From: Mesorhizobium sp. 65-26
GTDB lineage: Bacteria; Pseudomonadota; Alphaproteobacteria; Rhizobiales; Rhizobiaceae
DNA length: 64,000 nucleotides
Assembly (NCBI GenBank): GCA_001899205.1
Contig: MKVL01000013.1
Span: 145,150-209,149 of the forward strand
Direction of reading: 5' to 3'
The translations under genes and the position numbers were made by a program. Numbering within the stretch: position 1 is the stretch's first letter; every line of letters begins with the position of its first letter. The notes under the pieces are model-generated. The model searched no databases. It was not told the DNA's origin and saw nothing but the letters and a program-made list of their open reading frames with translations. Below are positions 53,695-62,411 of this stretch, piece by piece.

Positions 53695-55389
53695 TCACGC
53701 GCTCTTCCGGGAACTGGCCTCGGCGGCGCGGCCGCCATTGCGCGCGAGATAGGCGTGCAATGCCGCGACCACCTGGGCGCCTTCGCCGACGGCGGCCGCG
53801 ACCCGTTTGGTAGAGCCGCAGCGAACATCGCCTATGGCGAAGACGCCGTCGCGGCTGGTTTCCATCAAGCCATGTCCTGGCGCGACGTCAGGCCCGGTTC
53901 GGACGAAGCCCTTGGAGTCGAGCGCCACGTCGCAGTCCGCCAGCCAGTCCGTGTTCGGATCGGCGCCGATGAACAGAAAGACATGGTGGATTCCACGCGT
54001 CGTTTCCGCGCCGGTTGCGCGGTTGCGCCAGCGTACCTGCTCGAGATTGCCTTCGCGGCCTTCCAGGGCCTCGATCTCCGTCTCGGCCAGCACCTCGATG
54101 TTCGGCTGTGCCTTGATGCGCTCGACCAGGTAGCGCGACATGGTGGCATCCAGATTGTCGCGCCGCGCGAGCAGCGAGACCTTGCGCACGTGGCTCGCCA
54201 GGAAGACCGCCGCCTGGCCGGCCGAATTGCCGGCGCCGACGAGCGCCACCTCCTGGTCCCGGCAAAGTCGCGCCTCGATCGGCGAGGCCCAATAATGGAT
54301 GGAGGTTCCTTCGAACTGCGTCAGGTTCGCCAGGTCGAGACGGCGGTAGCGCGCGCCGCTGGCGATCACGACGGTGCGTGTATGCACTGTCTCGCCATCG
54401 CCGACGGCCACCGCATAGCCAGCGCCCGCCAGGCTGGTGGCGCCGAGCAGCTTCGCCTCGTCGGGGATAACCACCTCGACGCCGAATTTCTGTGCCTGAT
54501 TGTAGGCACGCGCCATCAAGGCCATTCCCGAAATGCCGGTCGGAAAGCCGAGATAGTTTTCGATGCGCGAGGAGGCGCCTGCCTGTCCGCCGAAGGCGCG
54601 GCAATCGAGAACGATCGTCGAAAGCCCTTCCGAGGCGGCATAGACCGCGGCGGCCAGACCCGCCGGGCCGGCGCCGATGATGGCCACGTCGTAGACTTTG
54701 TTCGCGTCCACTGGCCGCAGCAGGCCGACACAGCGGGCGAGTTCGTTCTCGCCCGGATTGTGGAGCAGCTTGCCGTTTGGGCAAAGGACGATCGGCAGAT
54801 GGTGCGGGTCGACGTGGAAGCGCTCGATCAGGGTCCTGGCGCAGGGGTCGGTGTCGGAATCGAGGGCGCGGTGCGGCATGCCACTGCGGGCTAGAAAGCC
54901 TTGCAGCCGCAGGACGTCACCATTGTCGGGCGGGCCGATGATGACCGGTCCGCTGATACCGCTCTCCAGGAGGCCGACGCGGCGCAGGATCAACGCCCGC
55001 ATGACGCGTTCGCCGAGGCTCGCCTCTTGCACCATCAGGTCGCGCAGACGCTGCGAGGGGATGACGATGGCTTCGACCGGTTCGACCGCCGCGGCATTGA
55101 TCAGAGCAGGTCGGCTCGAAAGCTGCGCCAGTTCGCCGATGAAATTGCCGGAGCCATAGCTGATGATGGGCTCGCTCCGGCCGAGGCCGCCGGCCTGCGT
55201 GATGTCGACCTTGCCCGAAAGGATCACGACCAGCCCGGGCGACACTTCGCCCGCGGTGACGATGCGTTCGCCGGCGGTATAGGACCTGGCCGTGCCAAAC
55301 CGGCGCATGCGCTCGATGTCCGCATCGGTCAGGACCGGAAACATCTGGTCGTGGCGAGCGGCGATTGTCGGACTGACGGTGGGTGCCAT
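53695..55389 (-). CDS. Cyclic-nucleotide-domain / thioredoxin-reductase-like flavoprotein
   Basis: A 564-residue fusion. Residues about 15-140 form a cyclic-nucleotide-binding-like domain (YTAGERIVTAGEVSPGLVVI, GSGNFIGELAQLSSRPAL); 150-235 are a thioredoxin-fold-like linker; about 245-555 form a thioredoxin-reductase-like FAD/NAD(P)H domain (VAIIGAGPAGLAAAVYAA, FGGQAGASSRIENYLGFP, VALVGAGNSAGQAA, FAIGDVRCG). The redox CxxC is absent: the region reads YWASPIEARLCRD. Dithiol reduction by the usual route is therefore unlikely. ATG at 55389 opens a well-conserved start; the earlier frame adds a Pro-rich shadow. It is paired with the UBP zinc finger. Confidence 0.9.
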   Translation of the reverse strand: MAPTVSPTIAARHDQMFPVLTDADIERMRRFGTARSYTAGERIVTAGEVSPGLVVILSGKVDITQAGGLGRSEPIISYGSGNFIGELAQLSSRPALINAAAVEPVEAIVIPSQRLRDLMVQEASLGERVMRALILRRVGLLESGISGPVIIGPPDNGDVLRLQGFLARSGMPHRALDSDTDPCARTLIERFHVDPHHLPIVLCPNGKLLHNPGENELARCVGLLRPVDANKVYDVAIIGAGPAGLAAAVYAASEGLSTIVLDCRAFGGQAGASSRIENYLGFPTGISGMALMARAYNQAQKFGVEVVIPDEAKLLGATSLAGAGYAVAVGDGETVHTRTVVIASGARYRRLDLANLTQFEGTSIHYWASPIEARLCRDQEVALVGAGNSAGQAAVFLASHVRKVSLLARRDNLDATMSRYLVERIKAQPNIEVLAETEIEALEGREGNLEQVRWRNRATGAETTRGIHHVFLFIGADPNTDWLADCDVALDSKGFVRTGPDVAPGHGLMETSRDGVFAIGDVRCGSTKRVAAAVGEGAQVVAALHAYLARNGGRAAEASSRKSA

Positions 55390-55515
55390 GGCTTGATCGT
55401 AGCGCTGTGGCGGAGCGGTTTGAAGCGGTTTGTTGGGCTCTCCGAGAAGAGGGAAGGGAAGGGCAAGGCGAGCGTCGGTTCGTGGCGCCAACTCCTTACG
55501 CGGCGCGAGATCTCC

Positions 55516-56775
55516 TCATTCGGAAATCTGTCGGTCGAGCGCCCGAACGGTTTCCAGCAGCACCGCGGCTCCGAATGCGATGTCGTCATTCTCCGCGAAT
55601 TCCTCTGGCGCATGGCTTCTGCCACCGAGGCATGGGATGAAGATCATCGCCGCGCGCGAAATCCTGGCCATGAACGCGGCATCGTGTCCCGCGCCCGATG
55701 CGAGTTGCCGATGCGATCCGCCAAGGCTTTCGGTTGCGTTGGCAAGCATGCCGCCGATGCCGTCGTCCATCCGCACTGCCGGTGCGTCCGATATTCGCCG
55801 TGGCGAGACATCGACGTGATCCTTCTCGGCCACGGAAATGCAAAGGTCGTTCAGCGCCGCCGCGAACCTGTCCAGGTCGTCGCGCTGCTCCGAGCGGATG
55901 TCGACCAGCATGCGAACGTTGGACGGCACGACATTGGCGGCATTGGGCAACATCGCGAACTCGCCGACCGTTGCGGCGAAATGCCGGGGCTGCCGCGAAA
56001 GATCGGTCGCGAGATGCTCGATGCCGAGCACCAGTTTCGATGCCGCCACCAGCGCATCGCGGCGCGCGCCCATTGGTGTCGTACCGGCGTGATCGGCCCG
56101 CCCCTCGATCACGATCTCGATGCGGGCGATGCCCGCGATTGCGCTCACAATGCCGATGTCGCGCTTTTCCGTTTCGAGAACCGGCCCCTGCTCGATATGC
56201 AGTTCCAGGAAGGCCTTGATGTCCTGGCGGGCCGGATCGGGAGCCTCGCGGCCGCCGGTCGCGACCAGCCCCTGGGCCAGCGTCATGCCCTCGGCCTGCC
56301 GCCCGAGCCATTCCGGTGGCCGCACCCCCGCCATGCCCCGGCTGCCGATGCAGGAGACGCCGAAGATGGAGACTTCCTCGGCAAGGAAATCGACGATCTC
56401 CAGATCATGGTCCAGCTGGATCCCGGCATCGGCGAGCGATCTCGCGACTTCGAGCGCGGCTATCACACCCGCAATGCCATCGAACCGCCCGCCGTCGGGC
56501 ACGGTGTCCGAATGCGAGCCGAGCATCAGTGTTCCCGATCCCGGCAACCGGCCAGCGCGGCGTCCGATCAGATTGCCCGACGCGTCGATCCGCGTCTCCA
56601 GTCCCGCCGCCTGGAAGCGGTCGGCAAGCCAGGCACGGCCTTCGCGATGGAGTGGGCTGAAGGCGCGGCGTGTCCACGGCCGACCCGGTTCGGTGATCTC
56701 GGCCAGCTTGTCGATATCCGCTGCAATGCGTGACGCTGAAACCGGCAGGTTTGGCCTTTCACCGGGGTGGCTCAT
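55516..56775 (-). CDS. M20-family amidohydrolase (N-carbamoyl-amino acid / allantoate hydrolase type)
   Basis: A 419-residue metal-dependent hydrolase of the hydantoinase/carbamoylase (AmaB/AllC) type. Visible metal and catalytic blocks are GSHSDTVPDGGRFDGIAGV, LAEEVSIFGVSCIGSRGMAG, ELHIEQGPVLE and SGAGHDAAFMAR, with the dimerisation segment around ADHAGTTPMGARRDAL. It should remove a carbamoyl group, releasing ammonia and CO2. Its ATG overlaps the stop of the amidohydrolase upstream (56772-56775), so they are translated together. Context suggests that it opens the N-carbamoyl product of that enzyme. Confidence 0.9.
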   Translation of the reverse strand: MSHPGERPNLPVSASRIAADIDKLAEITEPGRPWTRRAFSPLHREGRAWLADRFQAAGLETRIDASGNLIGRRAGRLPGSGTLMLGSHSDTVPDGGRFDGIAGVIAALEVARSLADAGIQLDHDLEIVDFLAEEVSIFGVSCIGSRGMAGVRPPEWLGRQAEGMTLAQGLVATGGREAPDPARQDIKAFLELHIEQGPVLETEKRDIGIVSAIAGIARIEIVIEGRADHAGTTPMGARRDALVAASKLVLGIEHLATDLSRQPRHFAATVGEFAMLPNAANVVPSNVRMLVDIRSEQRDDLDRFAAALNDLCISVAEKDHVDVSPRRISDAPAVRMDDGIGGMLANATESLGGSHRQLASGAGHDAAFMARISRAAMIFIPCLGGRSHAPEEFAENDDIAFGAAVLLETVRALDRQISE

Positions 56776-58154
56776 GCCAGCGGCCTCGACAACGGCAGCG
56801 ACGCGGGAGGGCGCACGAAGCTGCCCCTGCCTGGATCTGCGATAACCGTCGCGCCGTCATAGACCAGCTCGCCACGGCTGTAGGTGGCGGCGACACGATA
56901 GGGCAGCGTCATGCCGTCATAGGGCGACCAGCCGGCAACGTTGTTGCCGGTCTTGCCGGCATCGTAGGTGAAGGCCTCCGGTGTCAGCACCGCGATGTCA
57001 GCGTGCTTGCCGGGCTCCAGCGCGCCCTTCACGTGGTCGATCCGGAAATGGCGCGCCGGATTGAGCGTCATCAGCCGCGCGCCCCAGCTCAGCGGCACGC
57101 CACGCTCCAGCGCGCCCTTGACGAAAAGCGGTATCAGCATCTCCAGCCCCGGCAGTCCCGATGCATTGGACAGCATGTCCGGGTTGGTCTTGCGGTCGAG
57201 CGACCAACTGACGTGGTCCGTCGAAAGAAGCGTGACATTGCCGGCCGTAAGCTGGCGCCAGAGCGCTTCCACCTCGGCCCGTGGACGGATCGGCGGATTG
57301 CATTTGGACCGCCCGCCGAGCCGCCTGGCATCGTTCTCCTCATCCAGCGTCAGATAATGGATCAGGCATTCGACCGTCGCGGCGTGGCCTTGTGCGCGGT
57401 AGGACGCGGCGATCTCGTAGCCGCGCGCGAGGGAGCAGTGCACGACATGCGCCGGACAGCCCGTCTGCGCGCCGATCTCGTAGATCTCGTGCATCGCGAG
57501 AAGCTCCGTCAGCGGCGGTCGCGAAAGACCATGCGCCGTATAGTCGGTGATGCCGGCGGCCCGGACCTTGGCCATGGCGGCGCGGATATACTCGTCGCTC
57601 TCATTGTGCACGCCGGCGCACAGGCCGGTCCTGGCGACCTCGGCGAAGCACTGGGCAAGCAAGGCGGGCGGTATGCGCGGAAAGCGTTTCGGGTCGGTGC
57701 CGAACGTCGAGAACTTGAAGGCCGCCACGCCGGCTTCCGCCTGCTCGGCGATGCGGGCTGCTCCCTCTTCCGGATCGACCGTGCCGTAGAGCGCGAAGTC
57801 GACGCGCGCCTGCGTCTCGGCATGCGCGATCTTTCCCTGGACCGCCTCGGCGGAACACACGAGGCTGCCCTCGTCATAGGGCATGTCGACGATGGTGGTC
57901 ACCCCGCCGGCGGCGGCCGAGCGGGTCGACCAGATGAAATCCTCCTGGTTCTTCTGGCTCAGCGAATGCACCTGGGCATCGATCGCCCCCGGCATGATCA
58001 GCGCGTCGCCCAGATCGTGCCGCTCCCGGCTGGCGGGCATCGCGCCCTGGCCGAGCATGGCCACCACACCGTCCCGAACGGCGACGAAGCCCGACGGCAC
58101 CACCCGGTCAGCGAGCACCAGCGTGCCTTTGAGCACGAGATCGAAATCGGACAT
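56772..58154 (-). CDS. Hydantoinase/dihydropyrimidinase-like amidohydrolase
   Basis: A 460-residue amidohydrolase-superfamily enzyme that should open a cyclic amide ring (hydantoin, dihydropyrimidine or allantoin type) to an N-carbamoyl acid. The metal site is unusual: the normal HxH after beta-strand 1 reads DAQVH (Gln61 in place of the first His, His63 kept). The carboxylated lysine Lys147 (FKFSTFG), His183 (GVHNESDEY), His239 (HVVHCSL) and Asp313 (STDHVSWS) are all present. Length and fold fit the family. It is coupled by ATGA to the carbamoylase, giving a classic hydantoinase/carbamoylase pair. Confidence 0.88.
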   Translation of the reverse strand: MSDFDLVLKGTLVLADRVVPSGFVAVRDGVVAMLGQGAMPASRERHDLGDALIMPGAIDAQVHSLSQKNQEDFIWSTRSAAAGGVTTIVDMPYDEGSLVCSAEAVQGKIAHAETQARVDFALYGTVDPEEGAARIAEQAEAGVAAFKFSTFGTDPKRFPRIPPALLAQCFAEVARTGLCAGVHNESDEYIRAAMAKVRAAGITDYTAHGLSRPPLTELLAMHEIYEIGAQTGCPAHVVHCSLARGYEIAASYRAQGHAATVECLIHYLTLDEENDARRLGGRSKCNPPIRPRAEVEALWRQLTAGNVTLLSTDHVSWSLDRKTNPDMLSNASGLPGLEMLIPLFVKGALERGVPLSWGARLMTLNPARHFRIDHVKGALEPGKHADIAVLTPEAFTYDAGKTGNNVAGWSPYDGMTLPYRVAATYSRGELVYDGATVIADPGRGSFVRPPASLPLSRPLA

Positions 58155-58236
58155 CGAAGGTCCCCTGTGGCGGATACGATGGCCAGCACTCTATGGCCGG
58201 CTGGCTCTCGAGGGGATATGCCGAACCATGGACAGC

Positions 58237-59454
58237 CTATGCGTCCGTGATCGATTGCGCGATCTGCATGGCGATGCGTCGCGAGGCCTGCGTCCGTCGC
58301 CAGACAAGGTGAAAGCCGACCCGCTGCGCATCTGGCAGGCGGACGATGCCGACCGGCCTGTCGAGCGCCGCGACCGCCTCCAGCGGAAGCACGGTGAGAT
58401 AGCCGTGGTCGAGGACGAGGTTGATGACGATCGGCAGCGCGTCGACCTCTACCAGTCGGGTCGCGGCCTGGCCTTCGCCGCCGAGGAACGGTTCGAGCGC
58501 TTCGCTGACCGATTGGCGCAGCCCGCTCCGCAGGCTCGGAACCGCGATCAGATGCCGGTTGACCAGCGGCTGGATCGCGGCGTCGGGCGGCACCGCATCG
58601 GCCGCACCAACGATCACGAGTTCGCCGGAAAAGATCTCACGGCTCTCGAAGCGCTTGTTGCGCAGGGCGATGTCGGTCAGCGCCACGTCGAAGCGCCCCG
58701 ACCGCAGCCCCTCGGCAAGATCCTCCGCGGTCGTGCTGCTGACGAAGAGGTCGGGCTTGCCGTCGTCGGCGCGCCATTCGGCGACGAGAGACGCCAGCCG
58801 CGCCGCCAGCCGGCTTTCGTGGCCAACCGGAATGATGGTGCCGAGCCTGACGGTGTGAAGCGCGCGGGCGAAGCGCTTCCTCGCCGGCCCGGCAAGGCTG
58901 GCGAGCTTGCTGGCGAGCGCCATCGCCGCCTCGCCGAATTCGAGCCCCTCGGCGGTCGGTTCGCAGCCATGCATTTCACGAATGAGCAGCTTTTGTCCGA
59001 GCACCTTTTCGAGTGTCGCCATCTGCCGCGAGAGGTTGGGCTGGCCAACGCCGAGCTCACGTGCCGCGCGCCGGATCGAGCCGGCCCGGATCACCACGCC
59101 GAAATTGCCGAGCGCGGTCACGGGAATGGCGTTCCGCGCCGCCCACGCAAGCACGTGGCCCTCATCAGCAGACCCTTGACCGGCGACGGCGGCGATATGG
59201 GCGAGGGTTTCAGTGAGGGCGGGAATGGATCGCGCCAGGTTTTCCCCGGCGAGTGTAAGCGACAGGCCGCCATCGCGGCGAGACGCCAGCTTCAGCGCCA
59301 GTTCGCTCTCGAACCGTTCGAACGCGTCGGCGACGCTCGACGGCGGCCGGCCGAGCAGGGCCGCGGCGCCGCGCACCGAGCTTTCCCGCATCACCGCAAG
59401 TGCCGTCGCCAGCGTGGCCGTGTCCATTTCGCGGCTGCCTTCGATGCTTCCCAT
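58237..59454 (-). CDS. LysR-type regulator with duplicated helix-turn-helix
   Basis: A 405-residue regulator, about 100 residues longer than usual. Two LysR-type HTH segments are visible: residues about 11-70 (VRGAAALLGRPPSSVADAFE, FERFESELALKLASRR) and about 112-170 (IRRAARELGVGQPNLSRQMA, LEKVLGQKLLIREMHGCEPT). The effector-binding domain occupies about 195-395. The second HTH is the better conserved. Start is ATG 59454; ATG 59427 is possible and would still keep both HTHs. It is divergent from the lyase-UbiD-UbiX operon (81 bases) and upstream of the amidohydrolase pair, so it likely controls both arms. Confidence 0.87.
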   Translation of the reverse strand: MGSIEGSREMDTATLATALAVMRESSVRGAAALLGRPPSSVADAFERFESELALKLASRRDGGLSLTLAGENLARSIPALTETLAHIAAVAGQGSADEGHVLAWAARNAIPVTALGNFGVVIRAGSIRRAARELGVGQPNLSRQMATLEKVLGQKLLIREMHGCEPTAEGLEFGEAAMALASKLASLAGPARKRFARALHTVRLGTIIPVGHESRLAARLASLVAEWRADDGKPDLFVSSTTAEDLAEGLRSGRFDVALTDIALRNKRFESREIFSGELVIVGAADAVPPDAAIQPLVNRHLIAVPSLRSGLRQSVSEALEPFLGGEGQAATRLVEVDALPIVINLVLDHGYLTVLPLEAVAALDRPVGIVRLPDAQRVGFHLVWRRTQASRRIAMQIAQSITDA

Positions 59455-59535
59455 GGCATCTGTTGTCCGGGTTTTAGCATATCATGTTCGGCCGGCAAGC
59501 TGACTAAGCTCGGCGGGCAACGAGGGGAGCCGTCG

Positions 59536-61032
59536 ATGACGCCGATGACCGTATCCGTGGGCACGAAGCCGCTGACGATCGACGATGTCGGCGCCATTGC
59601 CGAGCGCAGGGCGATCGTCACCCTTTCGCCGGATGGGCGCGAGGCGGTCCGCAAGGCGCGCGCCGTCGTCGACCGGCTTGTGGATGAGAAGATTCCCGCC
59701 TACGGCATCACGACTGGCGTCGGCAGCCAGAAGGATTTCTCCGTCGATCCCGAGGCGATCGCCCGCTACAACGACCTCATGATCACCGCGCATGCGACGC
59801 TCGCGCCTGGCCGTAATGCGTCGCCGCAGGTGGTGCGCGCGGCGCTGGCCATCCAGCTTTCGCTCTTTGCCCGCGGACGGTCCGGCGTCCGTCTCGAACT
59901 CGTCGAGAGCCTCGTGGCGCGGCTGCGGGTGGACGATCTCCCCGGAGCACGGCTCGGCATGTCCGTCGGCGCCTCGGACATCGTGGCGATGAGCCAGATG
60001 GCGGTGCCGCTGATCGGCCGTGCCGGCGCCCAGCCCGGCGGCCATGGCCCCGCGCCTCTCGAGGGCCTCACCGCCAAGGAGGCGGTGTCGCTGCTCAATT
60101 CCAACAGCCTGATGCTTGCCGAGGGCGTTCTGGCGATCCGCGAACAGCGCGCCCTGCTCGACGCGGCCACCCTTGCGGGCGCGATGTCGATGGAGGGCCT
60201 TCGCGGCAACCTGAGGTCCTGGGGCGAGAAGGTCGACCAGGCGCGCGGCCAGCCGGGCCAGATCCGCGCCGGCAAGGCACTGCGGGCGGCTCTCGCCAAC
60301 AGCCGGCTCTGGCAGCCGGGAGAGGCGCGCTTCCTGCAGGACCCGTTGAGCTTCCGGTGCATCCCGCAGATCCATGGCGCCGCCGAGGCGGCCTATGATT
60401 TTGCCCATTCGATCTTCGAAACGGAGTTGGGCGCGGCCTGCGACAATCCGATGATCGACACGGCCACCGGCGACTTCATCTCGCACGGGAACATGGAAAC
60501 CACCGCCTGCGCGCTCGCCATGGACACGCTTCGTCAGGCGATCGCCAAGGTGATCGAGGCTTCCGGGCAGCGCATTCACAAGATCCAGTGGCCCGGATTC
60601 ACCGGCCTGCCGACGAGCCTCGCCGCCGAACCCGGCGCGATCGGCGGCGTGCAGTTCCTGAATTTCGGCCACATCGCCGGAGCCACCGTCGGCGCGGTGC
60701 GCCAGGCGGCTCATCCCGCCATGCTGAGCTACTCCGGCCAGCTTGACGACGGCGTCGAGGATGTCGCCGGCAACGCGCCGCAATCTGTCGCCGAGACGGT
60801 GCGCATGCTGGAGCCTGCCTGGACGGTGGTTGCCATCGAGGCGGCCTGCGCGGTCTGGGCCATTCACCGCCGCTCCCTCGACATCGCCAACCTCGGCGAC
60901 GGCTTGAGACCATTGGTGGCGCGCATCATGCCCGTGCTGCCGATCGGCACGGAAGGCCAGAAGGTCTTCGATCTCGGCCAGATCGTCGACATGCTGAAGG
61001 CCGAGTTCGGCGTCGCCGACTCGTTGGCATAG
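59536..61032 (+). CDS. Aromatic amino acid lyase (HAL/PAL) family protein with atypical MIO triad
   Basis: A 498-residue member of the histidine/phenylalanine ammonia-lyase family, which removes the alpha-amino group to give an enoic acid. Tyr56 (YGITTGVG), Asn188 (LLNSNS), QDPLSFRCIPQIHG and DNPMI match the family. The prosthetic-group motif is odd: usual ASG-DLAPL reads ASDIVAM (146-152), so the Ala-Ser-Gly that cyclises to MIO is Ala146-Ser147-Asp148. Whether MIO forms is unclear. ATG at 59536 has GAGGGGAG 6 bases upstream; the much longer open frame is a shadow. It starts an operon with UbiD and UbiX genes. An ammonia-lyase, aminomutase or non-MIO activity is possible. Confidence 0.87.
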   Translation: MTPMTVSVGTKPLTIDDVGAIAERRAIVTLSPDGREAVRKARAVVDRLVDEKIPAYGITTGVGSQKDFSVDPEAIARYNDLMITAHATLAPGRNASPQVVRAALAIQLSLFARGRSGVRLELVESLVARLRVDDLPGARLGMSVGASDIVAMSQMAVPLIGRAGAQPGGHGPAPLEGLTAKEAVSLLNSNSLMLAEGVLAIREQRALLDAATLAGAMSMEGLRGNLRSWGEKVDQARGQPGQIRAGKALRAALANSRLWQPGEARFLQDPLSFRCIPQIHGAAEAAYDFAHSIFETELGAACDNPMIDTATGDFISHGNMETTACALAMDTLRQAIAKVIEASGQRIHKIQWPGFTGLPTSLAAEPGAIGGVQFLNFGHIAGATVGAVRQAAHPAMLSYSGQLDDGVEDVAGNAPQSVAETVRMLEPAWTVVAIEAACAVWAIHRRSLDIANLGDGLRPLVARIMPVLPIGTEGQKVFDLGQIVDMLKAEFGVADSLA

Positions 61033-61041
61033 GGGAGGCCG

Positions 61042-62409
61042 ATGGCGGCAACGGACCAGAGCTTTCGCGGCGTGGTCGAACGGCTCGAGGCCGTGGGCGA
61101 CCTGCACCGCGTGGAGCGCGGCGTCAATCCGCGCTTCGAGCTTGGCGCGGTGCTTGCCCTGCGCGACAGGGAAAAGCCGCAGCTTTTCAGCGTCGTGGCA
61201 GGACATGCCATGCCGGTTATCGGCAATCTCATGAATTCCCGCGATCGCGTCGCGCGGCTGCTGGGCGTTGAGAAGCCACGCCTGCATCAGCTGATCCTCG
61301 AAGCCCTGGGCAAGCCTATCCAGCCCGTGCTCGTGGAGCAGGCGCCGTTGCAGGAGGTGGTGCACGGGAACGACATCGATCTCGGCCGCATCCTTCCGGT
61401 GCCGACATGGTTCGAGCACGAAGGCGGCCCCTACATCACCGCCGGCGTGATCGTGGCCAAGGACCCCGAGACCGGGCGCCGGAACGTCTCGATCGCCCGG
61501 CTGCGGCTCGAGGGCGGCGATCGTGTCATGGTCGGCATCGCCAAGAACCATCATCTCAACCTGCTGGCCGAGAAGGCGCGCAAGCTTGGGCGCAAGCTGC
61601 CGATCGCGGTCGCGATCGGCAATCATCCGGCCGTCCTGCTCGGCTCCCAGATGTATCTTGGGCTGGGCGACGACGAATATGACGTCGTTGGCGGTTTGCT
61701 TGGCGAACCGCTCGAACTCGTGCGCTGCAGGACGGTGCCTCTCGAAGTGCCCGCTGGCGCCGAGATCGTCCTGGAAGGCCATATCGACAATGCCGACCCG
61801 ATCGAGGAAGGCGACGTTTCCGAGTTCCACGGCTTCTATGTCCGCTACGGGGCCGGCACCGGCGGTACCATCACCTGCGTCACCCATCGTCGTGACGCCA
61901 TGTACCAGGCCATTCTGCCCGGATATGCCGCTGAGCACTGCCTGCTCGGCGCGCTGGCGATCGAGGCCGTGACCTGCCAGGCTTTGCAGCGCGTCATCCC
62001 GTCCGTCCGACGCGTGCTGGTCACGGATGGCGGCATGGGCCGCCTGCACGCCATCATCAGTATGCATCGGCCCCGGCTTGGCGAAGGCAAGCGCGCCGCC
62101 ATCCTCGCCATGGGCCAGGTCAATCTGTTCAAGCTGGTGACCGTCGTGGAGGACGACATCGATCCCGAGGATCCGGTCGCCGTCGAATGGTCTCTCGCCG
62201 CGCGCTTCCGCGGGCATGAGGACATGGTAGTGCTTCCGGGCATGAAGGCCGACCGTTGCGATCCCGTGCACGAACGCCTGACCGTCACCAAGATCGGCCT
62301 GGTCGCCTGTACCCGCCCCGGCGACGGCGAGCGGAGTTCGCTTTCCGAATTCGCCCGCGCCCCGGGGGACATCCTGGCCTCGGTCCGCGCGCGGCTTGCG
62401 GAGTACTGA
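61042..62409 (+). CDS. UbiD-family prenyl-FMN-dependent decarboxylase
   Basis: A 455-residue reversible (de)carboxylase. It has the prFMN/metal region RRNVSIARLR (Asn148, Arg153) and the acidic pair EEGDVSEF (Glu256, Glu261), whose spacing matches the catalytic Arg-Glu-Glu set of ferulic acid decarboxylase. MPVIGNLMNSR and LPVPTWFEHEGGPYIT are typical family blocks. Family members act on alpha,beta-unsaturated or aromatic acids, such as cinnamates and hydroxybenzoates. It lies 9 bases after the lyase-like gene and is followed by UbiX, which makes its cofactor. The likely substrate is therefore the enoic acid from the lyase; this is inference. Confidence 0.93.
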   Translation: MAATDQSFRGVVERLEAVGDLHRVERGVNPRFELGAVLALRDREKPQLFSVVAGHAMPVIGNLMNSRDRVARLLGVEKPRLHQLILEALGKPIQPVLVEQAPLQEVVHGNDIDLGRILPVPTWFEHEGGPYITAGVIVAKDPETGRRNVSIARLRLEGGDRVMVGIAKNHHLNLLAEKARKLGRKLPIAVAIGNHPAVLLGSQMYLGLGDDEYDVVGGLLGEPLELVRCRTVPLEVPAGAEIVLEGHIDNADPIEEGDVSEFHGFYVRYGAGTGGTITCVTHRRDAMYQAILPGYAAEHCLLGALAIEAVTCQALQRVIPSVRRVLVTDGGMGRLHAIISMHRPRLGEGKRAAILAMGQVNLFKLVTVVEDDIDPEDPVAVEWSLAARFRGHEDMVVLPGMKADRCDPVHERLTVTKIGLVACTRPGDGERSSLSEFARAPGDILASVRARLAEY

Positions 62410-62411
62410 TT

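Noticed and set aside
59482-62271. 929-codon open frame opposite the lyase-like and UbiD genes
   Set aside because: Shadow of two strongly recognisable genes; it spans their intergenic gap without any start signal or motif.
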